DNA from: Agrocybe praecox
Lineage: Eukaryota > Basidiomycota > Agaricomycetes > Agaricales > Agrocybaceae
Assembly (NCBI GenBank): GCA_964017145.1
Contig: OZ024852.1
Location: forward strand, 2,605,945 to 2,669,944
Direction: 5' to 3'
DNA: 64,000 bases
Part shown: in pieces, positions 1 to 11,849 of the stretch
Layout of the letters: each line of letters begins with the position of its first letter
Position numbering within the stretch: the first letter of the stretch is position 1
Made by a program: the position numbers and the translations under genes
The notes under the pieces: model-generated
The model's input: the letters and a program-made list of their open reading frames with translations, nothing else
Told to the model about the DNA's origin: nothing
Databases searched by the model: none

Positions 1-472
1 ACCTTCACATAACCTGTCCGACGATCAAGGTTCAAATGAAGGTTTTTGATCTCTCCAAACTCTCCAAATTTGTCATGTAAATCGTCTTCTGTCGCCTCTT
101 CGTGGACATTGGTGACAAGGACAATCCATCCTTCGACCGCTAGAAAAAGGTTGAGTATTGGGGTAACAAAAGTATCGCATTATGACGAACATCGTGCGGC
201 ACGGGTATCATCCTTGGTTTGTGTGCTCTCGACACGGTCGTATGTTGGCTCCGCTGTCACCGTAGAATCGTTTCCTCCTGTATGCGTTGTTATCTCGGAT
301 GCTCTGACGCGTAATCACTCCATAAGCTGTACCTGTTCTTTGGAAGCCTCTGCCTCTGCGTCTTACAGCTCCCCCCGAAGTCACTGCGTAAAATGAATTG
401 TGTAAGCCTATGACCTGGCTGCACGGCTACGGATAACATACTTTCGTCAATGTTCATCTCATCGTCGGACAT
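1..472 (-). CDS. RBM8A: RNA-binding protein 8A / Y14, exon junction complex core (truncated at window edge)
   Basis: Y14 binds Mago and marks spliced mRNAs as part of the exon junction complex in nucleus and cytoplasm. Reading exons 472-442, 383-333, 277-191 and 139-<1 gives a continuous protein. It starts [10 protein letters not shown], passes a basic RRRGRGF stretch like that in animal Y14, then an acidic linker, then enters the RRM with [16 protein letters not shown] and [18 protein letters not shown], almost the same as human Y14. The rest of the RRM and the C-terminal tail lie left of the window. Introns are 45-60 nt, and each is placed by frame continuity plus GT/AG borders. It is divergent from the MYND gene. 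The family call is secure; the internal exon 2/3 border could shift. Confidence 0.9.
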
Positions 473-1243
473 CTTCGATGATTATATTCGCCGAATTGCT
501 TTGGCGAGAGGAGTCAGTTGGTTTTGGATATCGCGGTTCAACGTTCAACACCTAAGAGTGTGACAAGCGTAAGCGTTACCACGAAAATAACGTGCCGATC
601 GGCATATTATTATTGCGGACTTTGAAATAGTTATCAGATCCTGAAACGTTTTGTCGAGTTGCTTCACGTTAGGACTAAATTCGACTGCATGACTAGTGAT
701 AAATTGGTGTTTTCGAGTCACTTTGTCTGTACGAATCCTCCTTGGAACGGAGTGCTCATTTCTGGCATCTGCAGCGTATCAACCTATTTTCGATTCCAAC
801 AAACAATTCGATTTAGCTCGCCATTCGGTATCCTTCACTCAACAGTACATTACGCCATTATTCCCTGAGTGCCGAAAGTTCTTTTTGACATGTTTTTGAG
901 TTAAGGGTCTGTTTGAACTTTGATCCCGATTCCCTTGTCAAGATAGCCGAGTCTATTCTCCTTTCTTCGACATTCTGTGCTCGTGCCTGAAATTCCTTTC
1001 TAGCAACCAGCGATCTCACAAATCCTCATCGCGATTTAGTTTGTCCTCCATACGTGGTCAAGCCATGGATCTTCAGGCCTCAGGCGTTTCAAAAATTTCG
1101 CACACGATAAAACGGTCCGAAAGGTAAGAGTTCCTTTACTTATTAAAGCAAGGAAAGTATCATCTGGAAAAGCAACCAACCTCTTCACATACTATCCTTA
1201 TTTACCCATTTGCTTCTGTTCTCTAGCTTAATTCGTATTCGTC
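473..1243. other. Intergenic region between divergent RBM8A and MYND genes
   Basis: This 771 bp stretch separates two divergent start codons and must hold both promoters and 5' UTRs. Small reading frames inside it overlap each other and show no recognisable domain. I see no clear TATA box or repeat. Confidence 0.5.
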
Positions 1244-1970
1244 ATGCAAGCTGTACCTCTCATTAATCACCCATGCACCCTGTGCTGTAGGCCTACTTCT
1301 ATGTGGTGCAGCCGCTGCCAAATCGCCTGGTATTGTTCAGCGGAGCATATCCACAGTGTCAGTAAAGCTGTTATGTCAAGGTTTATATGCAGTACATACT
1401 CATCTTTATTAACGCAGGATTGGCCTCGGCACCGTAGAGAATGCGTCCCCGCTGCAACCCCTCAAAACTCCTATACAACGATCGCTACACCGCCCCCAGC
1501 TGAGCCGCAGTTCGTAACGGTTAGCGCGATTGTGTTTCCTCCAGAAGAAGGTACGTCAGACAACCACGCTTACAAACAAGCTAGCAGCTAAGCGACCTGT
1601 GTCGTCAGAGCGTCCGCGGATTGCCAACGTCAAATGCCGCCCTTCACTTAAAAGCTCTCAAGGCGTTTGTCCAACACCTATGCTCGAGCAGTATTTCCAA
1701 GGCATGGAAATTGGACATTTGATCCTCACCGAGGGATTGAACGGCGAGCCTCTGCGATTCCCTCTCCACGTCTGGTATTCCCCCGAAATGTTACACAAGG
1801 GGACTCAGATCAACCGTTCTATTTTCCACATCACTTCCGGTGCTGCCGACAAGCCTTGGTGTGGGCCCGTCATCGCACTCAAATTCAACGGCTCCCGAAG
1901 GCAAGGATACACCGACGCTGGCTCGAACGACCTCCCCGCCCTCTCCGCTTACTTCCTCTCGTACAAGTAA
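1244..1970 (+). CDS. MYND-type zinc finger protein
   Basis: Three exons (1244-1357, 1418-1550, 1588-1970) join in frame to 209 residues. The N-terminal ~55 residues form a MYND finger: CTLC, then CSRCQIAWYCSAEH, then DWPRHRREC. This supplies the C-x2-C / C-x2-C / YC-x3-H / H-x3-C ligands, and intron 1 falls within the finger. MYND fingers usually mediate protein-protein contacts. The C-terminal half (ending PALSAYFLSYK) resembles the conserved tail of agaricomycete MYND proteins of unknown function and has no catalytic motif that I recognise. The gene is divergent from RBM8A. The finger is certain; the biological role is unknown. Confidence 0.85.
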
Positions 1971-3292
1971 ATTAAAATACCGGAGTATTTGGATCTCCCA
2001 TCGGTAAGCATTTTTCTGCCTCGCCGCGTGTAAGCGACCCTGAGTGACTTGATAAAATTTTCAGCTTGTCAGCGTCATTCTTTACCATTGTTCAACTAAT
2101 TTATCCCTCCTCACTCAGTATCCTATTGTCTCCATAAGTCTGCTAAAGAGCCTCATTATCATTATTGTTTGTAACAAATTGTAGCATATCTTGACTTATT
2201 CAGTAGGTCTAACTAACCTTGTAGTAGAATACGTAGAAAACGTAATTTATCCTGAAGTTCTCTCAGAAACGCATAGAGTTTCTGGGTCTTCTTGATTCTT
2301 CTCCAATGTATTTCTGTAATCCATTCTCTTTTCCAGCGTTTTCCTAATTTCAGTCGTCATTTGGGCGCGCGTCAATCAAAAATAGCAACATCATACGAGG
2401 GCATCAAGAAGCTTCTGACATCTATTTTTGATCCTTCCCACTCGGATACCCAAGATAACATAACCGTGAAGTTTGAACCAGGTAAGCCCGGTTTGCCGTA
2501 TTTGTCATACGTCCTCAAGGATGCTGAGGCGCTGAGGTTTAACGTGCTTGAAGATCGCTAATTTAGATCGTGAATAGGATAGTATCTGGAAGGGAAGTCC
2601 CCCATTCCCAGGGAGAAATCTTGGCGGATACAAATACAATACTGTATACTATCATTGCTATGTACTTAAGGAGTCATTCCACTATTCTGTGCCAAAAAAG
2701 TAAAAAAGCGAGACCATCACGAAAAGATCACCACATAAGCCTGAATTCATTGGTCAATAATTGACGCCGAGAGCAGTAACTAGTAACCACTCTAGGGTCT
2801 AGAGTTGAGGTGATCACGATTCCATACATTTGAATTTTGGCATCCCTTGAAATCCAACAAACAATCAGGAAAGCTCCATAGAAAGATTTCTTGGAGTTAT
2901 TTTGAATTTAGGTATTGAGCAGAGCTTACGCGCTGCTCCAAGTTGTCTCCATAAGTAACCGGTTCACCCGATTGTATATACAACCTTCAAACGATTCCTG
3001 ATCATGCTCTACCGACGGCGTCTAAATTGAAAGGCCTGGAGGCCAGTTGGGGGCTACATATATTTGTGTCATCCTGTCAAAAAAAATCAGGTGGCCTTTG
3101 AGTTCGAACAATCAGACAGAATGTCAGATTTTTGGACCTGGGAAGTCGGAACAGAGGTCATCGTACCGTTCTAATGGTGAAATGTCTGTTTGCTAAGTGC
3201 TTCATCGAACCTTGTTGTAAGGAAAGAAACCCTAACCTAATATTCAAATAAGCCCTAACCCCGCCTTTTGACATGGGCAAAATCAGTTCTAA
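1971..3292. other. Intergenic; weak reading frame at 2292-2561
   Basis: Between the MYND gene and RRP4 lies 1.3 kb of AT-rich sequence. One 89-codon frame (2292-2561, +) looks mildly protein-like but matches no family I know and has no clear flanking exons. It may be a decayed gene fragment or an exon of an unrecognised gene. I see no repeats or RNA genes. Confidence 0.35.
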
Positions 3293-3410
3293 ATGCAGTG
3301 GATATTACTTCATTCTTTGACTATGATCTCGTTTGCGTCTTTTCCTTCAAGATTCGAGGACACCAGCTATGAGAAAACGCGCCATCATGCTTCAGTAAAA
3401 GAGGATCTCA

Positions 3411-4596
3411 TGGATTTTGACGATGTAGAGAGTTTTGAGGCGCAAGGATCAAAATTGACATGCCCAGGCGAATCCTTGACATCTTCTCAAGCTTATATGC
3501 GGTACGAATTATTGGTTATACAGAGCTACCCGGCTTACTTTTATATATCACAGAGGTCATGGGACATACGTTGAGACCGAAGAAGTTATTTCATCTGTCG
3601 CCGGAACTATCGAGAGAGTCAATAAGCTTGTATCTGTTCGGGCCATTCGAAGTCGGTAAGAAATGTTCAGTAATCACATTTTGTCATTCTTACGGGGAGG
3701 GACAGGTACAATCCCGAAGTGGGCGACCTTGTCGTGGGTCGAATAACGGAGGTACCTAGTTCCACCCGTATCTGTATGCAAGCGGTTTGACTGAAAATAT
3801 GTTCAGGTACAACCTCGCAGATGGAAAGTGGATGCACACTCAAGACAAGATGCTGTTCTGATGTTGTCTTCAGTCAATCTTCCCGGTGGTGTGCAGGTAC
3901 GGATCCTCCACTACCTTCTTCTCGTGGTGATATGTATTGATAATAGATTTTCAGAGGAGAAAACTTGAAAGTGATGAACTACAAATGCGAGGATTTTTTG
4001 AAGAAGGGGATTTACTGGTGGCTGAAGTGCAAGCTTTCTTTTCCGATGGAGCAATGTCATTGCATACCAGATCACTAAAATACGGAAAGGTACCGACTAT
4101 TTATCTGCGTGACGTTAATGAACATCTAGACTCACGCCTCTACCAGCTCCGAAATGGACAACTTATAGTCGTACCACCCATCCTCGTGAGGCGCCTCAAG
4201 TCCCACTTTCTGACGCTCCCATGTGGTGTGGATCTTATTCTTGGCCTCAACGGTTATATCTGGGTCAGCAAACATGTACGGGAGAGTGAACAAGAAGGCG
4301 AAGAAGGCTTTGACGCAGAGGCGGTGTATTCAAATGTCAATGATGTACGGGACGTTCTATTCTCTGGAGGAACTATTGACTGACTATATTGGCAGGAAAT
4401 CGACGACTCGACGCGAGCGGCCATATCACGGGTTACACATATAATCCGTATTCTGACTTCGCGATTTATACCACTCTCGGATACGCTATTGCTAGAAGCA
4501 TACGAATGGACAGTCGAACACGGACACGATGTCAAAGATTTGCTTAATCAAGATTTCGGGGATGCCTTGGTCGCGTCCATCACTTCTGGTCAATGA
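3411..4596 (+). CDS. RRP4: Exosome complex component RRP4 (EXOSC2)
   Basis: RRP4 is one of the three S1/KH cap subunits of the RNA exosome, guiding RNA into the 3'-5' exonuclease. Seven exons rebuild the family diagnostics: LTCPGE...AYMR|GHGTYV at the N-terminus, SVAGTIERVNKL, the S1 region VGRITEVQPRRWKVDAHSR, LSSVNLPGGVQ, RGFFEEGDLLVAEVQ, FSDGAMSLHTRSLKYGK and the KH part LPCGVDLILGLNGYIW. Each junction keeps frame with GT-AG borders (for example intron from 3502). The start is uncertain. I chose the Met at 3411, giving a short N-terminus; an in-frame Met at 3293 or a missed upstream exon is possible. It is tail-to-tail with the APC13-like gene, with 137 bp between stop codons. Confidence 0.92.
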
Positions 4597-4733
4597 ATAA
4601 AATTATCTGGATATTCCCATTTCGCAGCAACGGTGTGACCTTACGCGCCTGAATAAAGGATGCAATTCATTGGTGAAGATGTAAAGTATAATAATGTACA
4701 GAAAGTAGATAGCTAAGCACCCACCTTGACAAT

Positions 4734-5489
4734 TTACTCCTCGCCTTCGCTTGGTTCTTCCTCCTCTTCCTCTTCTTCTTCGTCCATTTCGTCGTTGTTA
4801 TTTTCGTCATTTTCTTCCTCTTCCTCTTCCTCTTCATCCTCATCAATTTGACCAGGTTCTTGAGCAGCATGTTGCTGTTGTGTTTGTGGGTTCTGATTCG
4901 ACGCGCCGCTTGCCATCTTGCGGGCTTGAATTGCCCTCTCGGCTTCTTCTTTATCTTCGTCTACAGGTAAAAGCTCGTCAAGGCCGAGATCCCGCCATCT
5001 GAGTGTTCCATTGATGCCACCACCCGTATACCCCATGTCTTCAAACAAAGCACGCGATGATGGATCATATCCTGGGCGAGTTCTCGTAGAAGGGTGCTTG
5101 AGCTGTGTCGGATTGCCATATGGATAAGAGGGATGTATCTGCGAGGGTAGCACTGTAATATAACGCGTCAAAAGAATAACATCTTGCAAGACGGGTGCAC
5201 GCATTTACTGTCAGAATCATCAGGATTTGGGGGAACCATGTGTGGTGGGATATCGAGTTCTGTTTTATTTTTTTTAGCTTGGACCATTATGTTTTGTCTG
5301 ATTCTCAATTTGATATTGGGCCGACCTTCGTCTGATAGCTCTCCAGGGATATACTCGGTCGTTTCGACCGTGTCAAGGATGAGAAAGTCATTATACGTCA
5401 TATGCAGGTAGCAGTATGTAAGGTCCTGAATGAACCAATATAAAATAAGAGTCTTATGATGAACTTTTGTATGGACTGCTCACCGTCAT
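4734..5489 (-). CDS. Probable anaphase-promoting complex subunit 13-like protein
   Basis: Exons 5489-5484, 5425-5209 and 5152-4734 join in frame to 213 residues. The first coding exon is only six bases (ATGACG). The protein begins MTDLTYCYLH. It has a LDIPPHMVPPNPDDSD segment, resembling the DVAIPLNELPEPE segment of APC13, and a later RWRDLGLDELL segment like the MKWTDLALQYL of APC13. A long, strongly acidic tail (runs of E and D) follows and is not part of the compact family core. APC13 stabilises TPR subunits of the anaphase-promoting complex. The match is by short motifs only, so another small acidic nuclear protein remains possible. The start codon is 43 bp from that of the divergent small gene at 5533. 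Confidence 0.5.
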
Positions 5490-5532
5490 TTTGTGTCTCC
5501 GTCGATGCGTTAGTTAAGAGTGACAGTTCGGC

Positions 5533-6012
5533 ATGGAAGAGCACCGAACTGTCTGAGTTTGAATCTGAGGCTCAGACATCTCCGCTTTGCAGCTTGAATC
5601 ACTTGTTCAAATTCGTCAGTCATTCACACCAATATTCTCTGGAAACAGCGTCGCGGAACCCATATGCGTTTTGCTCTACTGGGAGACTTCTGAAGCTGCG
5701 GATTCGCTATCTGTCGTTAATCACATTCTACTCACTGGCAATCATGATGATGACTTGTCACAGGGATGTATGATATAGGCGCTTTGACATTAAGTACTCT
5801 GCCTAGGGAGTCATTCTTCTCCGAAGTATATGGCAGAAGGAAGCTTTGCTTGTACCCCAAATCTCAGGTTCATAAACTTAGATCTTGGCTTAAAACTACG
5901 AGAATTAGACGTACGTTATCTCGCTCTGCTCGAACTTCTTGACATTCCTTCCTTTATCAAAAAACTATCTTTGGACACCGTCAGAAATCTTCGCAAAACC
6001 CACTCAAAGTGA
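5533..6012 (+). CDS. Small orphan protein
   Basis: Exons 5533-5550, 5593-5767 and 5807-6012 join in frame to 132 residues. It starts MEEHRTLESLVQIRQSF and contains SVAEPICVLLYWE and a helical leucine-rich stretch (LKLRELDVRYLALLELLDI). The exact phase match across two introns (with donors at 5551 and 5768) is the main support. The first donor (GTCTGAG) is weak. I do not recognise the family and see no signal peptide or membrane segment. Its start lies just 43 bp from the divergent APC13-like start, so the two must share a promoter or overlap in their 5' UTRs. Confidence 0.4.
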
Positions 6013-6771
6013 TTCGGCTCGGTGACGTATCTCGTATGAGGTAGCCAGTCAATCATCCACCATGGCGCGAGGCCGATGAACCTCGACTGCTCGGCTGGTA
6101 ATGGAATCATGGATGCAGGTGGCCGATGGTCCCCGTCATTGGAATCGCAACGGCATAAACATGTTCCTCACCTGAACGAGTACCAAAAACACAGATACAG
6201 ACGCTTGATTGACACCCAAGAAAACTTCCAGTAGTATTCACGATAGGATGCCGATAACAAGGCTAGATGTCTTCCATGCCTTTTGTCAAGGCATGAATTT
6301 GCTTCGTCTAGGTATATCTCATGTCTTCAAAAGTTTTATAAAGTTATCATCTTACAGATAACACTTTGTAACGTAAATACCCGGTCAGGCTCTCTCTTGT
6401 TACAAGCGTGCACAAAATTCTTCGATGAAAACGCACATTGCAACAAGGTACGTCCCAAAACAACGGCTCTGTTATGTGCCATTCGTTCTAATCACTGGAT
6501 GCAAGGCTCATCCTTGCTTCTGCTACGGCGATAGGAAGTACTCCTTTCCATGTCATTCAAAGCTACAGCTCAGTGGGAGAGGATAAAGTAGCCATTATCG
6601 TCCACGGAGTCTTGAAGATGCCATAAGTTTTTTTACAACAAGGTTCCATTCTAATGTACATCTTTTAATTTACAACGCGTTCTTCTCTTCCATTTCAAGT
6701 TCAAACTGGCTGGTTAATGAATGTCCCCGTGCGTGAGCGCTTGAAAGTTGACATGCAATGAAAGTGTCTAT
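6013..6771. other. Intergenic, nothing recognised
   Basis: About 760 bp between the small orphan gene and the 3' end of the first sedolisin. It contains only short overlapping reading frames without recognisable motifs and presumably includes both 3' UTRs. Confidence 0.4.
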
Positions 6772-9175
6772 CTAAACAAGTTTCTGCAGAGCCAAGAAGT
6801 TTGGTGTACCGAGACCGGTGACCTGTAACAGATCTTCATGAGCAAAAGAAAATCTTAATGGGAAGAGCGGGATAAACTTACGGGATCCCATCCTTTACCA
6901 GCGGAGAATCCTAGTAGAGAAAAACACAAATGTGAGAAATCGGTATGAAGATTAACGATATACATCTTACCGTTAGTTCCGCATCCAGGATTTGAACCGG
7001 AAGTGATATCAGTGAATCCGGAAGAGGCAGTCGAGTAGATAAGCGGGTTAATGAATCCCAGAGAGGCCTTTCCTTGAGAAATGCGGAAATCGTTCAAGAG
7101 AGAGAACACGCCGGCGACGGTCTTTAAACATAATTGAGAATCGTTAACTTTTAAAAGATAGAAGAAATGTTGAACTCACTGGAGAGCTGGCACTGGTACC
7201 CGCGACGGATTCAGTCCTGCCGCCAATGACGACCTGGAAGCCTTGTCCTTGGGCAGAGACGTCAGGGTAAGCACGACCGGTTTTGCTACAAGAGAATAGA
7301 CATGTCAGTCGTGTTGCATGGACGCGCGAAAGAATAACCAACTGACTTGAAGAGACCAGCGTTCTTCGTGCCAAGGTTAGTGAGGAAAGTGTTGACAGAG
7401 GTGCTTTGGTACGAGGGTGTGGCGAAGTAGTTAGAAAATCCACCTCCGGAGAAGCTGATAGCAACCTCTGGGTTGACCTTGGTGGTGGCACCGACAGTAG
7501 TCACGAATGGGCATCTGAGAATCGATGCTTGAGTGTTCAAGGGTCAGAAAGAAAAGATGAATCTAACTGACGAAGCGGGGAAGGCTGGCTGGAAGAGCAC
7601 GGTGTTCTTGCCATTGTTAGTCTTGCAATCACCGCCACCAACACTGAGAATTTATCAGTACTATGCTTGGTTCCGGATAGTAGATAATGTTCACCCGTCG
7701 TCTCCACTAGAGTAGAATACGGTTGTGCCGAGCGAACCGAGAGTGGCGAGCATGTTGCAAACCTTGGTAGCATAATCAAGGGGAACCTAAAACAACGCAG
7801 AGTGGTTAGATGATTGAGCAGGAATGTTTGGTAGATAGTTTGGGCAATCTTACAGTTTGCTCATCATCTCCGTAAGAAGTCGTAAGGGTCTGTGGGATTG
7901 TCTCCTGCGCCAAAAGGAAGGTAAGGAAATCGAGGTATGGCTCGTTCGTGTTGGTTGGGGTTTGGGAGTCGGGGGTGAATGGTGGAGATCCGCCAGTGCT
8001 AACATAAAACCCCTAAGAAATGATGATCTTTATATAGTGTAAATTTACTAACCTGTAGTAGATATTGGGGGTTGGGAAGGAAATTCCGGTTGTATATTGG
8101 ATGTCAAGATTAGCCTAGAATATTGCGTGAAGAATGAGTCACCGCATATTCTAAGCATGCAGATCCATAACGTACCTCAACTCCAGGATCAGTTTGGTCG
8201 TTTCCGCCGCCGTTGACTTGGACAATGGTGAACGAAGAGCCAACCGCGTCGGTTCTGAATTTCTTGAAGAATGTCTGTTCCAGAGATTCATGTCAATAAC
8301 CAGAATGATTATTCTAACAGTCTTATCCAAACCTGGAGATCAGCAGTGTTTGCGAATTCTTCCAAGTATCCGGCCACACCGAGCTTGTTGGTTGCAGTAG
8401 CGGCAGGGACGTAAGTGGAGGTGTTGTAAAGGTCTCGAAGGCAAGTAGGGGTAATGGTAGTGCTGCAAGACGATGGGACGGCTGCATCATTTGTTGGCAC
8501 TAACGAATCGGCATCGTCGCTGATGGGCTTGATCTGAGGTTGCAAGAAGCTGGTCTTCTTCATGCTTCTCAGAGTGCCGAAGTAGGTCGTTGGTGATACG
8601 ACGTCGATGTGAGAGTGGAGTTCCTGGGGAAGGGAGTAGCTGAGTGTGCGGAGGACCTGGTCACCAGATGGGCCGTGTTCGTAGATGTTGTATTTGGTGT
8701 TCAACATCCTTTCAGCTTGCTCGACAGAGACACGGAGAGTAATCCAGTCACCGGCTGGCGAGCGTTCAGTCGACGATGGGTCAATTCCGTGGAATTCAAG
8801 CCATTCGTTTACGGCAGCAGTAGATTCAACATGAGGTGCCATGAAGTCCTCAGCCTGTTCCTTTGTCAAGTGTTGGGTATATCTTTAAGAGCAAGTTAAA
8901 CTGTGGGCCGCCAAATTTGTGGATAGAGACACTGACCTTGGGTGAGTAGGGTCGCTAATTTCCATCAAGTTCTCAATGAGCTCCTCGATTCCGTGTTGCT
9001 TCAAGCCAATGCGCATATCAAAAATATGGCTAGGTGAAGCATGTTCCTTGTGTTGCCAACCTTTGGGGATTTCAACCCAAGAATGCTTTTCAGCAACATT
9101 GTCCCAACGACGAGAAAGGACTTTGGATGCGCACAGCTGGGCAACACCCAACAATAAGATCGAGGACCACAACAT
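6772..9175 (-). CDS. Sedolisin (S53) serine-carboxyl protease, tripeptidyl-peptidase-like, copy 1
   Basis: Sedolisins are secreted acid peptidases with a Ser-Glu-Asp centre. The reading starts at 9175 (MLWSS plus a hydrophobic signal peptide), not at an upstream Met, because the paralogue at 24151 starts the same way. The order is: signal peptide, pro-kumamolisin propeptide (SWVEIPKGW, MRIGLKQHG, YTQHLTKEQ, SPTTYFGT), then the peptidase with EANLDIQY (catalytic Glu and Asp), YSSGDDG (oxyanion Asp), GGGFSNYF and GTSASSP (catalytic Ser). The C-terminus is WDPVTGLGTPNF, with calcium-site residues. Some ten short introns interrupt it; the stop is at 6774-6772. All catalytic residues are present, so it should be active. 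Its close paralogue lies 15 kb away in opposite orientation. Confidence 0.93.
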
Positions 9176-10467
9176 CGTGAGCAGAACCAACAGAGGAATG
9201 GGCGTGATTTCTACTTGCACATTTCCAGTAAACCTTTATAGTATTTCGGTCTAGTATCTTCGTTTCCTCATCAACGAGAGGTATAGACTGTCAGCCTTAT
9301 CTTGCCAGATCGCATGGTCCACTGGCACTGATTATAGGTATCATGAGGATCAAAGGTCAACTTCGAGGAGTGTTTATCATTTCTATATCGCCATCTGAGA
9401 GAATTAAAGTCGTTTGAAGGTATCGCCAGCGCATGGCGTTGCTGCCAGCCAACCGGATCGCCGGCAAGTAGAGTGTTCTAAATAATACCGTGTCCGTGGA
9501 GCAGATGATACTGTTCGTGGAATGTGTTGCGCAGGCATTGCGAGTCCACGTAAAGTGCGTGAGTGTGGTAACCGTGAAGTTATAAAGAGGTTAATTTTAG
9601 AACGACCATGCGTCCCAATAGAGAAGAGCACTTCTTCCTCAGATTAGAACGAGATATTGAACCATCCACAATATCATAGCATATGTTTTGTGTCTTCCAG
9701 GCAAGGAAGCCTGGCAATAGCGTACTGATGTTGTAAATAGCTGTCTGAGACAAGGCCAACGAATCTGACACCGGAATCTAAGGATTGATCATCCAACAGC
9801 ATCCAACTCATGACAACCTTCCATTGCATTTTTAGCTCTGTTGAACCTCGTGGATCTATGGGGAAAGAGCCTGAAGGATGCTCTATGAACATTGAGAATG
9901 GCGCGCACATGAGAAATGATATCATGATGAGAAAGAACGTCGACTTAACTAGAATTACATTGCAGACCAGGACAGCATGACCGGCGACGAAAAGAAGACT
10001 TGCCGCAGAGTGTAGATACTAGAGGACCTGAGTAATAGATAATGGGAGTATACATTCGACCTTGAGGACTTGCAGGTAACAGGATTAAGCCCGTCATCCA
10101 TGCTGTGCGCTAGGCGAATGCACACATGCCTTTGCGTAGTCTTTGGCATCTGGTCAATAGGAGCTTTGTAGATGGCTGTAGCATGGACATTTCACGCGTA
10201 ATTGTAAGCATTCAGAGAGATTGGGCTCTCTCAGCTGAATTGGGCATTCAATGCCTGCGATGGCTACACATAACATGATGGTAGAGCAGAAGAAGTGTGA
10301 GAACAAAAGGACAACGCGGAAAAGAAGTGATTACATAGGACAGGCACGATATGAGCCTATATAAACGGAAACACCGAAAACGGAACGAAATATGGAATTT
10401 AAGTGCTGTATAAACTGGAGAAAGATGAGAAAGAGTAAGTCAAAAAAGCGCAATAATCAAGAAAAAA
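9176..10467. other. Intergenic, nothing recognised
   Basis: About 1.3 kb between the start of the first sedolisin and a tRNA-Glu gene. It should contain the sedolisin promoter. Short frames on the minus strand show no domain, and I see no repeat structure. Confidence 0.4.
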
Positions 10468-10547
10468 TTCGGGTACGGGGAATCGAACCCCGAGCTGCCG
10501 CGATCTGGTATGAGAGGCGGCAATGTTAGCCGTTACACCATACCCGA
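10468..10547 (-). tRNA. tRNA-Glu (CTC anticodon) with 8-nt intron, copy 1
   Basis: Read on the minus strand, it folds into a cloverleaf. The acceptor stem TCGGGTA/TACCCGA is fully paired, the T arm is CGGGG-TTCGATT-CCCCG, and the anticodon stem is GCCGC/GCGGC. The anticodon CTC (Glu) lies at 10514-10512. Eight extra bases (TACCAGAT, 10510-10503) sit after position 37, the canonical tRNA intron site. A T-run directly after the 3' end serves as Pol III terminator. The sequence is identical to the copy at 20041-20120. Confidence 0.93.
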
Positions 10548-11849
10548 CATACGTTAAGAGTAGCCACATATATACTCAAACAGACAGACATGGAGGGAGA
10601 GTATGGTAGTCGCGGTGTTTGCCTGACGCGTCCGTGACGCACACTACATCAAGTTGACCTCCTCTTCGACGGTTATTTCGCTATGACTTGTAGTGAGACC
10701 ATTTACCTTCTTGCTTCTTCTTGCGGGCAAATTTGAGAGTATGGGGCACTGCAGTTGGAGAACTTCCGTTTGGCAGGATTGTTAATTGCCCTTTCTATTA
10801 GACTCGCCAAAAATATATCTCCCTCTCTGACATTCTACAGTGAGTCTCGATCCTCAAATATCTGTGTCCTTAATGAATCTATCTAAGTAGGACTCATTCC
10901 TGACATGATGACGAGTGTACAGTTTAAGATTGGCCTGATATTTTAGTCTAGGTGAAGAAGGATTACAATCTACGGCAATCGATTCTGATCGTAATGCAAT
11001 TATAATGTACACACTCCGAATTATGGTGCCTGATCCCAAGCGTTTCCGCTGACATTATTCCACCTATCAATGTTCTAGGCTCTACCACTTGTCAAGTACC
11101 GAGTTATGAGAATTCAATATTGCTCGCCCTACCACGAACTACAGACTCGGCATACCGCATCTTTTGTTATATTTTCCTATCTCTTGCATGTCCCTTCCTC
11201 ACACGAAATATATACCCAAGAATAGCTGCGCAAACAACATCAGAATATCGAAATCATATATTACTTGTTTGAAGAAGACTTGGCTGAGGCTGTGTAATGC
11301 GGGATGCGATGCATCAACTATTTCAGTGATCCTACATTCACCTCTCCCTAAATAGACCAACATTAATGACCCCGGCGCATATGAATACAACAGACGTCGA
11401 TACTTGAATGAAAGCTGTTCTCTCGGGCTGAATTCCTGCTGTTCATTGCAGAACCGTGGCTGCTGTGACTCTCCGCGAACTATTCTGGAACCCGTGGTCT
11501 TCCTTTGTGATGTGTCTTTAGATCTTATCTGCGTGCTCTGCCTCTCAACTCGACTCCATCTTGATCGCGACGAAAACATGATTTTGCACCGTTATTACGG
11601 GTCAGAAGTCTTTTCTTATCGGTTTTTACTCCTGACTCATCAGATGTTTATGGATCATTGCTGTATTTTTGTGATCGACACAACCGTAATGCAGTGATAC
11701 AAAAAATCTATTCTAATCTATACCCCCCTTCCTGCCAGTCCTGTATATTAATAGGTACTATGCTTATAATATGAAGAGTGGCAGTATCTGGAATCCAACA
11801 ATCCCGTTCTCCTCCTTCCTAACTACTCATCCACCTCATCAAGCCGACA
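10548..11849. other. Intergenic, nothing recognised
   Basis: About 1.3 kb between the tRNA and the first DUF6593 gene. Reading frames of 60-126 codons occur on both strands but overlap and lack known motifs. It presumably contains the promoter of the gene at 11850. Confidence 0.4.

Noticed and set aside
2292..2561. 89-codon plus-strand frame
   Set aside because: No known motif, no convincing neighbouring exons and an ordinary chance length; mentioned only as a weak possibility.
7533..8042. Plus-strand frames within sedolisin copy 1
   Set aside because: Shadows of the real minus-strand exons and introns, which carry catalytic motifs.
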